Part shown: positions 1 through 5,932 of the stretch, in pieces
Layout: every line of letters starts with the position of its first letter
Numbering within the stretch: the stretch's first letter is position 1
DNA from: Candidatus Njordarchaeota archaeon
GTDB taxonomy: Archaea > Thermoproteota > JANJXX01 > Panguiarchaeales > Panguiarchaeaceae
DNA: 5,980 bases
Assembly (NCBI GenBank): GCA_029855985.1
Contig: JAGSHR010000190.1
Location: forward strand, 1-5,980
Direction of reading: 5' to 3'
The notes under the pieces: generated by a model
Seen by the model: only the letters and a program-made list of their open reading frames with translations
What the model was told of the DNA's origin: nothing
Databases searched by the model: none
Position numbers and translations under genes: made by a program

Positions 1-44
1 AAAATACTAAACAAGTGACAAGAAATTAATTCAAGTATTTTCCC

Positions 45-60
45 AAAAATTAAGAAAAAG
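45..60 (-). terminator. T-rich terminator after the 401-aa protein gene
   Basis: The minus strand reads CTTTTTCTTAATTTTT followed by GGG, starting 26 bases past the stop codon. It shares the 12-base word TCTTTTTCTTAA with the tract following the large gene. Nothing else is seen in bases 1-86. Confidence 0.45.
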
Positions 61-86
61 ATTAATGGGCTTTAAAGGAATCTGAT

Positions 87-1292
87 TCATTCTTTTGCAA
101 CAATTTTCATGTAGAGGTAGTAAATAAAGGCGCCTAAGGCTACTTCGAATAGTCCCGCTAGGAAGTATCTCATGAAAGCAACTCCCCATGCAGGTATTGA
201 CATTTCCTCTGGCCCCGTTCCCAATATGCCTCCTGATACATAACCCCATTGTGGTAGGGCAACGCCGACTACTGTTACGCCGAATATTGCTACTTGTAGT
301 GTTGCGATTATCGCGTACATTAGTGCACCCCAAACAGCGTATAGTCCTATTGTTCTAGTGTTCCATCCGAAGTAATACACAACAATTATCCCAAGGAGTA
401 TCCCAAATATGTCTAATATTGGAATGAATACATCTATAACGGGTTTTAGTTTTGGTTTGAACCCTGTTGTCCACGTTAGGATGTTATAGAATAATTGGAG
501 GTTGTCTCCGTATTTTATGTAGGTTGTTCCAACGCCACTTAGTGATCTATCGCTAAATGCTCTTGTGCTCCCAGACACAACCACTTTTCCTTTACCCACA
601 GTTACAGCAGCTAACCACGGTATTTTCCCCCTACTAACCAATTTGTCGTTTACATCTGTTAGATATGATGTTTCAGGTGATGTGGCGACGATTACGTTGG
701 GGTCGTACACTTCTAGTGCTGTTGATGTTATGACCACATCCTCTATCCCTATACTTATTTCGTGGGGCAAGAATTCGTTACCACTTATTCTCACTTGCCA
801 TGGTCTTGCAACATTATTTGTGTCATCTTTTATCTCGGAACCTTTATCGTTTGTTCCCCAAAAGTGTACTTTTGTTCCCACACCGATGTAGTCCAGTAGT
901 GCATTTAGCCAGTCTGGTTTCCCATATGTGTTGCCTCCAAATTGGACGTCCCCCATTACTAGTAGTGCTCCTCCGTTGTCAACAAAGTTTTTAAGTGCTT
1001 GGAGTTCTTCTGTCGAGAAACTGCTCCCAGGGTTTGGAATTATTATTAAGTCGTAATTTGTGAAGTCAGCATACGATGATGTGTTATCTGATGAGTATAC
1101 GTTGAATATGCCGCCGTTGCTTTCTATTTCGGTTTTAATTGTGGTGTAGTACTGGCTTGTATAGTATTGGTTTGGGCTTTCCCTTAGTAGTATTTTAACT
1201 GTTGGTTCGCTTTGCGAGTTTACACTTAGAAACGCGGGGGATACAAACAATACCATCGTTAAGAGAGCAAAGAAGATAACTGCTTTTCTCAA
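87..1292 (-). CDS. Membrane-anchored surface protein: GATase-like (DUF4350/GldG-type) module plus three-helix membrane domain
   Basis: No named function is recognised. Numbered from TTG at 1292 (401 aa), the order is: signal peptide or N-terminal helix 1-25 (RK followed by a hydrophobic run); a soluble alpha/beta module about 32-277; three transmembrane helices near 285-309, 315-345 and 368-396; and a short basic tail. The module shows the strand DLIIIPNP, then TEEL..LKNFVDNGG..LVMGD, then DDTNN, then SGST. It matches both modules of the upstream neighbour and resembles class-I glutamine amidotransferase-like folds (DUF4350, GldG, ThuA), but has no nucleophile cysteine. The expected topology puts the module outside the cell. 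There is one N-glycosylation sequon (NTS). The start is uncertain: GTG at 1301 opens the longest frame (404 aa), but GGTG at 1299-1302 lies six bases before TTG 1292 and looks like its ribosome-binding site. The gap to the upstream gene is short and T-rich, so co-transcription is possible but unproven. The reading frame is confident; the function is unknown. Confidence 0.9.
   Translation of the reverse strand: MRKAVIFFALLTMVLFVSPAFLSVNSQSEPTVKILLRESPNQYYTSQYYTTIKTEIESNGGIFNVYSSDNTSSYADFTNYDLIIIPNPGSSFSTEELQALKNFVDNGGALLVMGDVQFGGNTYGKPDWLNALLDYIGVGTKVHFWGTNDKGSEIKDDTNNVARPWQVRISGNEFLPHEISIGIEDVVITSTALEVYDPNVIVATSPETSYLTDVNDKLVSRGKIPWLAAVTVGKGKVVVSGSTRAFSDRSLSGVGTTYIKYGDNLQLFYNILTWTTGFKPKLKPVIDVFIPILDIFGILLGIIVVYYFGWNTRTIGLYAVWGALMYAIIATLQVAIFGVTVVGVALPQWGYVSGGILGTGPEEMSIPAWGVAFMRYFLAGLFEVALGAFIYYLYMKIVAKE
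462..1199 (-). other. GATase-like module, copy 3 (in the 401-aa protein)
   Basis: This stretch encodes the module shared with the large neighbour. Landmarks in order are a VKILL first strand, FTNYDLIIIPNPGSS, STEEL..LKNFVDNGG followed by LLVMGD, WLNALLDYIGVG, EIKDDTNN, a GKGKVVVSGSTRAF strand, and a terminal helix ending ILTWTTG. Each landmark has a counterpart in copies 1 and 2. The boundaries are by-eye estimates. Confidence 0.75.
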
Positions 1293-1298
1293 GAATAA

Positions 1299-1302
1299 CA
1301 CC
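1299..1302 (-). promoter_or_regulatory. Probable ribosome-binding site for TTG 1292 of the 401-aa protein
   Basis: The minus strand reads CGGTGTTATTCTTG. GGTG lies six bases before TTG 1292, close to the AGGTG spacing of the upstream gene. The same GTG could instead be read as a start codon (1301), but it has no ribosome-binding site of its own. Confidence 0.5.
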
Positions 1303-1330
1303 GATTATCTAAATTCTTAAAAAACGTTAA

Positions 1331-1353
1331 GAAAAAGAAAATAAAAAAATTTT
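1331..1353 (-). terminator. T-rich terminator after the large surface-protein gene
   Basis: The minus strand carries runs of seven, four and five T separated by single A or C bases, beginning 13 bases past the stop codon at 1367. It may end most transcripts of the large gene. The same AT-rich tract (1339-1353) could also serve as a weak TATA region for the gene downstream, since the whole gap is only about 70 bp. Confidence 0.45.
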
Positions 1354-1366
1354 GAAGTTGGGTTTT

Positions 1367-4300
1367 TTAAGCTCCGCCTCTTCTGAAGAAGTAGAAGGCA
1401 ATACCTATGATAGCGATGATCGCTATGGCAGCTCCCCCAATTACCACTGGGTCAAGTCCTCCACTTGGAGCGCTAACAGTTATCACGAAGGTAACTTCTC
1501 TATAGTTTCCTAGTGAATCGTAGACTTTGATTGTTACTGTATGTGAACCTGGGGTTAGGTCTTCTACGGTGTAGGTTATTGTGGTGCTTGTGCCTGATAG
1601 CGTTCCCGAAGAAACTATTGAACCATCGATAGAGATCTCATATCTATCTAAGCCACTTGGGTCTGAAACATTCGCTGTTATTGTAAATGGTACAGATACT
1701 TCAGATCCGTTTTCAGGTGTGAACGTGATGGTTGGTCCGCTTAAGTCAACTGTTACTGTGATAGAAGCTGAGCTGTTTGTTCTGCAACTGAATGCTACGA
1801 GGGTTATGTTGTGTGTTCCCTCTTCAAGGCCACTTAAATCATATGATGTGGCATCTCCAGGTATGGAATTATTTACTAATGTACCATCTACATAGATTGC
1901 ATAGTGTCCTACGAGTGGAACCGCGGGGTCATCCACAGTCCATGTTAGAGTTATAGAGGTGCTACTTATTGTGCTACCATCAGATGGACTGGTTATTGTT
2001 ATAACAGGAGGTGCTTGGTCTACTATTAGAATTATTGTGAAAGAGTCCGTGTAGCCCAGCCAGTCAACCGCTTCTACCTTAATTGTGTATATTCCATCAT
2101 CAACTAAATTGAAATTATAAGATGTCGCTGTACCCTCTAGTGATGTGATCAGTTCGCCATTTATGTAAATGTTTATCGTTGACACTTCAACATTATCTGT
2201 GGCGCTCCATGTTAGCGCAAATTGATTTGGTACACATGAGAAGTTCTTCAATCCTTGAGTAGTAAATGTTATTGTAGGGGGTTCTGTGTCAAATATGAAG
2301 TTTCCAGCGAATAACAAGTCTAATATGTTCATCAAGAAAGCTTTGTTGTGTTGATAGTAGCTTATATAACTACCATCTGATCTGAACACATATGTTGACC
2401 CACTAGCGATTATTAATCCACCATTTGGAGCTTCAGCTACTGCGAACGCGATTATGTTGCTTCCGTTCACACCAACGGGTTTACCGTTTGAGTCAACTGC
2501 ATATGATGTTGGGTTACCTAGTACTACGGGGTAAGCTGTGCTCTCATTCAATATTAAGTAAGTGGAGCCATGGAAAATCACTGATTCCACGTTTTTACCG
2601 AGGTATCCTCCGTATGGGTTCTTGGCAAAAGTGCTTAATATTGGTGCGTATGACTTGTTATTGTAGTTTGTTACATCATCCATTATTTCGCCGTCGTTCC
2701 ATATGATTCCGTATTCGGCGGTTAATGCGTTTAGTGTCTCTGGGTTAAAGTACTTGTACCAATCCCCGATTGTGATTATTTTTCCTCCATTATTTATCCA
2801 GTTCTTAAGTAGCGTTAGTTCCTCTGCTGTCATGGAATGGTCTGGTTCTGGTAGAATTATTAGGTCAGTGAAGGATAGAATTTCGCTGTTTAGTGTATCT
2901 GTCATTGCAAATACATCTAGATATCTTGAGATGTTCCCAAGGAATAGTTCAAACTTGCTATGAGTGTAATAACCCACGTCATGTTCGTAGTATATCGCTA
3001 CATGTCGTACGAATGCATAGAAATTGTTCATTGTTGAGAAGGAGCCCAAAGCATCTGAATCAACTTGAACAGTTAACCTAACTTCTGTTGCCTTTGTTAA
3101 GTTAACTACTTCTATGGCTACTGTGAATACGTAACTGTCGCCCGCATTTATGGTTACATTTTTTTCGCTGTAGATTGTTTCAGTCAAGTTTTCTTCAACG
3201 TAATATGCTAATACGGTTATGTTTGCCGTTGTATTAGTATTGCTAACTTCTGGGTTAGTTACGTTTACTGTAAAGGAGACGTTTGCAGGCACTAATACGT
3301 ATCTGTGGGATAGACTTGTTTCAACCATTAGTATTCCTTTCGTGTTAAATGATGTTGCGATACTATAGCCTCTTGCATTATCGCTCCATACTTTTAATGT
3401 TACATGTACTGTTGTTTGACTTACTGCCTTAACATGCCATCTTATCGTAACTGTTTCACCCTCTGTCATGTTACCGATAAGGTATTCTTGTGTCCCGTTT
3501 AAAACTTCGATACCCTCGTCGAATTCTATTGCTGTTTTAACGTTTAATGCAGTTCCCTCATAATTGTTCCTAATTGTTAAAGTCACATATCCCTCGCTGT
3601 TGATCTCTAACTCGTTGGGAACAGTGTATTCGGTTATCTCGAGACCCTCTGAGAGTAGCCAACCAACGATTCTTAAAGCTATGTATGTGTTGTTTCCATA
3701 GTTACCATAGTTATAAGCATCTTGGAATCCTGAAGTTCCACTTGATGCAATGATTCTGCCTCCATTTTGTAGGTCGACTGCTGCAAAGTATATTATGTCT
3801 CCGTCAGATATGTTTGCATCTGTGTATGTGTCATTGTCCCCAATTCCAATTAAGTATATTTTATTGGTTGTGTTATCCCCTGTTACAACTATCGGGCAAC
3901 CGCTAGTCTTAAATTCTAATCCAGTGTTGTTACCTGTAATGTAATTAGCAACTAGATTGTTCTTCCATACATGCACTACAGGATAATAAGACTTATAATC
4001 ATAATTTGTGTCATCGTAGATTGTTGTGTTGTACCATCCAATCCCGTATGGCAATGTGGTTGCATTTAAGTATTCTGGATAATATGCTGATCGATCACCC
4101 ATTAATAGTAGGGTACCGTTGTTCTCTAAGTAGTTCCTTAAAGCTAGTATTTCCTCATTTGTTAGGTTTCCGCTTGATGCAGGTATGACTATTAAATCAT
4201 ACTGAGTTAAATCAGTTTCATTGAACAGTTTGTTGTTTATGGTGACGTTGGCTCCGTAGATATTCTCTAAATCAGATATCATTTCTGAGAATTTTGATGA

Positions 4301-4528
4301 GTACCAGTATCCTTGATGTTTGCTGTCCCATAGTATTTTTAGTTGCCATGGTGCTTGATAACCGTTAGTTAGTATGTTGTTTCTATTGTCGATTGATTGG
4401 ATTATTATATTGTTCTCTTGTTGGGGGGTTCCTATTGAGTTTAATGTTGCGGTTTTAGGTGTTGGTATTAGGAATGTGTACGCTGGTATTGTTAGGATTA
4501 AAAGGAGGATTAGTGCTTTCTTGTTCAT
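1367..4528 (-). CDS. Large secreted, C-terminally anchored multidomain surface protein with two GATase-like modules and Ig-like domains
   Basis: No named function is recognised. Numbered from ATG 4528 (1053 aa), the order is: signal peptide 1-27 (MNKKALILLLILTIPAY start); GATase-like module about 63-292; two beta-sandwich, CARDB-like domains about 293-505; second GATase-like module about 509-740; three tandem Ig-like domains about 747-838, 839-927 and 928-1018; transmembrane helix about 1025-1048; and a cytoplasmic RRGGA tail. Both modules keep the order ..NNG or NGG..GD then DD.(T)N, and lack an amidotransferase nucleophile cysteine. About 30 N-x-S/T sequons suggest heavy N-glycosylation. 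The mature chain has only three cysteines (near 211, 765 and 915). The ATG is preferred over the in-frame TTG at 4552 because AGGTG lies seven bases before it and the signal peptide begins there. The neighbour downstream carries a third copy of the module, so the two proteins probably work together at the cell surface (inference). S-layer-associated, adhesive or solute-binding roles are all possible. Confidence 0.93.
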   Translation of the reverse strand: MNKKALILLLILTIPAYTFLIPTPKTATLNSIGTPQQENNIIIQSIDNRNNILTNGYQAPWQLKILWDSKHQGYWYSSKFSEMISDLENIYGANVTINNKLFNETDLTQYDLIVIPASSGNLTNEEILALRNYLENNGTLLLMGDRSAYYPEYLNATTLPYGIGWYNTTIYDDTNYDYKSYYPVVHVWKNNLVANYITGNNTGLEFKTSGCPIVVTGDNTTNKIYLIGIGDNDTYTDANISDGDIIYFAAVDLQNGGRIIASSGTSGFQDAYNYGNYGNNTYIALRIVGWLLSEGLEITEYTVPNELEINSEGYVTLTIRNNYEGTALNVKTAIEFDEGIEVLNGTQEYLIGNMTEGETVTIRWHVKAVSQTTVHVTLKVWSDNARGYSIATSFNTKGILMVETSLSHRYVLVPANVSFTVNVTNPEVSNTNTTANITVLAYYVEENLTETIYSEKNVTINAGDSYVFTVAIEVVNLTKATEVRLTVQVDSDALGSFSTMNNFYAFVRHVAIYYEHDVGYYTHSKFELFLGNISRYLDVFAMTDTLNSEILSFTDLIILPEPDHSMTAEELTLLKNWINNGGKIITIGDWYKYFNPETLNALTAEYGIIWNDGEIMDDVTNYNNKSYAPILSTFAKNPYGGYLGKNVESVIFHGSTYLILNESTAYPVVLGNPTSYAVDSNGKPVGVNGSNIIAFAVAEAPNGGLIIASGSTYVFRSDGSYISYYQHNKAFLMNILDLLFAGNFIFDTEPPTITFTTQGLKNFSCVPNQFALTWSATDNVEVSTINIYINGELITSLEGTATSYNFNLVDDGIYTIKVEAVDWLGYTDSFTIILIVDQAPPVITITSPSDGSTISSTSITLTWTVDDPAVPLVGHYAIYVDGTLVNNSIPGDATSYDLSGLEEGTHNITLVAFSCRTNSSASITVTVDLSGPTITFTPENGSEVSVPFTITANVSDPSGLDRYEISIDGSIVSSGTLSGTSTTITYTVEDLTPGSHTVTIKVYDSLGNYREVTFVITVSAPSGGLDPVVIGGAAIAIIAIIGIAFYFFRRGGA
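1475..2290 (-). repeat. Three tandem Ig-like domains of about 90 residues
   Basis: Three units start at a similar Pro-rich strand: EPPTITFT, APPVITITSPSDGS and GPTITFTPENGS. They are spaced 92 and 89 residues apart. Each has a mid-unit ligand strand with a short turn (YINGEL, YVDGTL, SIDGSI) and a closing pair such as DDGIYTIKVEAVDWLG, EEGTHNITLVAF or TPGSHTVTIKVYDSLG. They sit directly before the transmembrane anchor and so probably form a stalk lifting the two N-terminal modules off the membrane (inference). The repetition is at protein level; the DNA copies have diverged. Confidence 0.75.
2309..3004 (-). other. GATase-like module, copy 2 (in the 1053-aa protein)
   Basis: This is the internal module, about residues 509-740. 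It begins HVAIYYEHDVGYYTHSKF, then FTDLIILPEPDHSMTAEEL, LLKNWINNGGKIITIGD, LNALTAEYGIIW and EIMDDVTNY. It ends with NGGLIIASGSTYVF and a helix (AFLMNILDLLFAG). It aligns by eye with copy 1 and with the module in the downstream gene, so it is an internal duplication within one protein. Boundaries are approximate. Confidence 0.75.
3653..4342 (-). other. GATase-like module, copy 1 (in the 1053-aa protein)
   Basis: This is the N-terminal module of the large protein, about residues 63-292. It begins LKILWDSKHQGYW, then TQYDLIVIPASS, TNEEILALRNYLENNG and LLLMGD. An Asp-Asp-Thr-Asn motif (IYDDTNYD) follows, then NGGRIIASSGTSGF and a terminal helix (IALRIVGWLL). About eleven N-glycosylation sequons fall inside it, the highest count of the three copies. 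Boundaries are approximate. Confidence 0.75.
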
Positions 4529-4535
4529 GTGTTTG

Positions 4536-4540
4536 CACCT
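4536..4540 (-). promoter_or_regulatory. Ribosome-binding site that selects ATG 4528
   Basis: The minus strand reads AGGTGCAAACACATG. AGGTG pairs with the CACCT of the archaeal 16S rRNA tail and sits seven bases before the ATG. It lies inside the extra eight codons of the longer TTG-started frame, which argues against that longer start. Confidence 0.7.
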
Positions 4541-4580
4541 ATTATTTAGCAATAAGGCTAATTTGTTTTAGTTAATTGGG

Positions 4581-4592
4581 AATAAAAATTTG
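4581..4592 (-). promoter_or_regulatory. Candidate TATA box of the large surface-protein gene
   Basis: The minus strand reads CAAATTTTTATT, preceded by the 8-bp palindrome TATGCATA (4593-4600). It would give a leader of about 30 bases that includes the AGGTG ribosome-binding site. TTTTAAA words at 4682-4697 are alternatives and would give a much longer leader. Confidence 0.35.
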
Positions 4593-4634
4593 TATGCATA
4601 TGAGAGGATATTATAGGCTGCTTAGAAGCCAGTA

Positions 4635-4650
4635 AAAATTCATGAATTTT
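4635..4650. promoter_or_regulatory. Perfect 16-bp palindrome, possible operator
   Basis: AAAATTCATGAATTTT is its own reverse complement over all 16 bases. It lies about 107 bp upstream of the ATG of the large surface protein and about 45 bp upstream of the best TATA candidate, a place suited to a dimeric activator or repressor. It is AT-rich, so chance remains possible. Confidence 0.35.
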
Positions 4651-4759
4651 GACGGATTTCGCTATTAATAGAATCCAATTTTTTAAAATCTTTAAAAGAA
4701 ATGGACACTGTGTTGTTATTCCTTTAAAAATGCACGCGTGTTAATTTAGTTTTTCCCCC

Positions 4760-4771
4760 AAAAAGAGAAAA
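4760..4771 (-). terminator. T-rich terminator after the GPT-family gene
   Basis: The minus strand reads TTTTCTCTTTTT followed by GGGGG, about 85 bases beyond the stop codon. Archaeal transcription commonly ends at such T-tracts without a strong hairpin. The same kind of tract follows the other two genes. Confidence 0.45.
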
Positions 4772-4856
4772 GCAACAAATAATGTTTAGGTTACACACCG
4801 CCCCTTTTTGAGAATGAATATTTGGGTGATAATTGTTCTCTTAAGTGTTGTTGATT

Positions 4857-5876
4857 TTAGATTACGTGAAGTATGTACATTTGGTATGCTAGTATGTTTG
4901 CCATGATTGTTGAGGCTATGAATAATGCGTTGATTACTTTAACTGTTTTTTCTTCGGTTAGTGGGCCATGCAATACAACCATTCTAACTATGTTTATTGG
5001 AACATTGGGGTTCTCTGTTGGGTAGATTACTCCGTCTTTTTCGTAGTTTGGGTGTCCTGTTGTTTCTTTTATCTTCTCTCTAGTCATTAGTCGCTTGAGT
5101 GTTGCGAGGAGGCTGAACGAGTTGAGTATCATTGGTAGTAGGAGTATCATTGCTACATACTCTAATCTTGAAAAGATTACGAGTGCTGTTGATATTACCC
5201 CTAACCCATAGGTTCCAGTATTGCTTACAAACATTTTCGCTGGGTAACCGTTATAGTAGTACATGCTAATTAGTAACCCTAAGTAGATTATGGACATGTA
5301 AAATGCAATCACGTTTCCAAGGATGTAGCTCCATATTATTATTGTTATCGCGAGGAGAATTTGAGAGAACACTGCGACACCGTTAACTAAATCAAGCATG
5401 TTCAATCCGTTAGGGATTACCGCGAATGCAACTAGGATTAATAATGGGTAGATTATTGTTATTCTAAGCCTCCCTACGAATGGCAATATTGGTCTGGGAA
5501 CGTATGCCCCCAAAAGTATTAACGGGAGCCCCGCTAGGGCAACAACCGCTATTTTAAATAAATCCCATTTCCTAACATGCAAATCATCAAGAACTCCCAC
5601 AAAGAAGCCAATTAAACTAGCGAGGATAAACGCAATAACATAGCTCCAAATGCCGGTTATTTCTTTGTCCAAGATTACTCCAAGGAACACAACTAGGGGG
5701 TATATCACGGGAATAACTAGACCGCCCCATTTTGGTATCATCGGGTGTCCTTTTTTCCTCATGTCTGGTGCCAATATTCTCTTTCTTAGAGCGTACCTAT
5801 AGTAAAGTGTCAGGGAGATCATTGAAACTAAAAGGGATAGTGAAAACAGAATAATTGTTGTTAAAACATTAATCAT
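4857..5876 (-). CDS. GPT/MraY-superfamily sugar-phosphate transferase (glycosyltransferase 4 family, Alg7/AglH-like)
   Basis: This family moves a sugar phosphate (usually GlcNAc-1-P) from UDP-sugar to a polyprenyl or dolichyl phosphate in the cytoplasmic membrane, the first step of lipid-linked glycan assembly. The 339-aa protein has about ten hydrophobic helices. Family signatures are APDMRKKG..MIPKWGG (36-52), GVLDDL (94-99, the Asp pair), NGLNMLDLVNG (156-166), YNGYPAKMFVSNTGTY (208-223) and a VRMVVLHGPLTEE segment (297-309). The last two are typical of the eukaryotic/archaeal GPT branch. Length suits that branch. The unusual point is that the usual FVGDT is FVSNT here, so the Asp that coordinates Mg2+ in relatives is Asn219. 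The enzyme may be altered or inactive. The start at ATG 5876 is well supported by AAGGAG six bases upstream. A role in N-glycosylation, possibly of the sequon-rich neighbour, is inferred; activity and substrate are not shown. Confidence 0.92.
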   Translation of the reverse strand: MINVLTTIILFSLSLLVSMISLTLYYRYALRKRILAPDMRKKGHPMIPKWGGLVIPVIYPLVVFLGVILDKEITGIWSYVIAFILASLIGFFVGVLDDLHVRKWDLFKIAVVALAGLPLILLGAYVPRPILPFVGRLRITIIYPLLILVAFAVIPNGLNMLDLVNGVAVFSQILLAITIIIWSYILGNVIAFYMSIIYLGLLISMYYYNGYPAKMFVSNTGTYGLGVISTALVIFSRLEYVAMILLLPMILNSFSLLATLKRLMTREKIKETTGHPNYEKDGVIYPTENPNVPINIVRMVVLHGPLTEEKTVKVINALFIASTIMANILAYQMYILHVI

Positions 5877-5881
5877 TTATA

Positions 5882-5888
5882 TCTCCTT
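5882..5888 (-). promoter_or_regulatory. Ribosome-binding site of the GPT-family gene
   Basis: The minus strand reads AAGGAGATATAAATG. GGAG (5883-5886) stands six bases before the ATG and matches the pyrimidine-rich end of archaeal 16S rRNA. It fixes this start. Confidence 0.75.
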
Positions 5889-5917
5889 CGAATGAATGTT
5901 ACACAATCAAACTACTT

Positions 5918-5932
5918 CTAACTTAAAACATA
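5918..5932 (-). promoter_or_regulatory. Candidate TATA box of the GPT-family gene
   Basis: The minus strand reads TATGTTTTAAGTTAG. A TATA element here would place transcription start about 20 bases before the ATG, leaving room for the ribosome-binding site. A competing candidate is CACTTTATAGC at 5952-5962, which would give a leader of about 50 bases. Neither is certain. Confidence 0.35.

Larger units (their letters stand above)
4529..4856. other. 328-bp gene-free region between the GPT-family gene and the large surface protein
   Basis: I see no convincing ORF or tRNA here. From right to left it holds a T-rich terminator, a GC-rich patch (4792-4804), the word CACGCGTG at 4733-4740 (an 8-bp palindrome), three TTTAAAA words (4682-4688, 4691-4697, 4723-4729), a 16-bp palindrome (4635-4650), a TATA candidate (4581-4592) and the ribosome-binding site of the large gene. 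Its length and promoter-like content suggest the two flanking genes are transcribed separately. Confidence 0.7.

Noticed and set aside
31..333. 100-residue minus-strand open frame overlapping the end of the 401-aa gene
   Set aside because: It overlaps the well-supported membrane-domain coding sequence in another frame, and its composition is protein-like nowhere (Arg-, Asn- and Cys-rich start).
565..994. Open frames on the plus strand across the 401-aa gene (and similar ones at 1581-1895, 2425-3081, 3750-4188 and 4374-4571)
   Set aside because: They lie wholly within the minus-strand genes, have no recognisable domains or ribosome-binding sites, and look like shadows of the strongly supported coding frames.
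462..1199. Reading the modules as active glutamine amidotransferases or DJ-1/PfpI proteases
   Set aside because: No cysteine lies at the nucleophile elbow in any of the three copies, and the proteins are secreted rather than cytoplasmic.
4529..4552. Eight-codon N-terminal extension of the large surface protein from TTG 4552
   Set aside because: The AGGTG ribosome-binding site lies inside it and the signal peptide begins naturally at ATG 4528.
4733..4740. CACGCGTG palindrome as an operator
   Set aside because: Only eight bases are symmetrical, the flanks do not extend it, and no second copy is seen in the window.
4792..4803. TACACACCGCCC resembles the universal 16S rRNA segment around position 1400
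   Set aside because: Only 11-12 bases match and the flanks do not. About one 12-base match to some part of 16S is expected by chance in a window this size.
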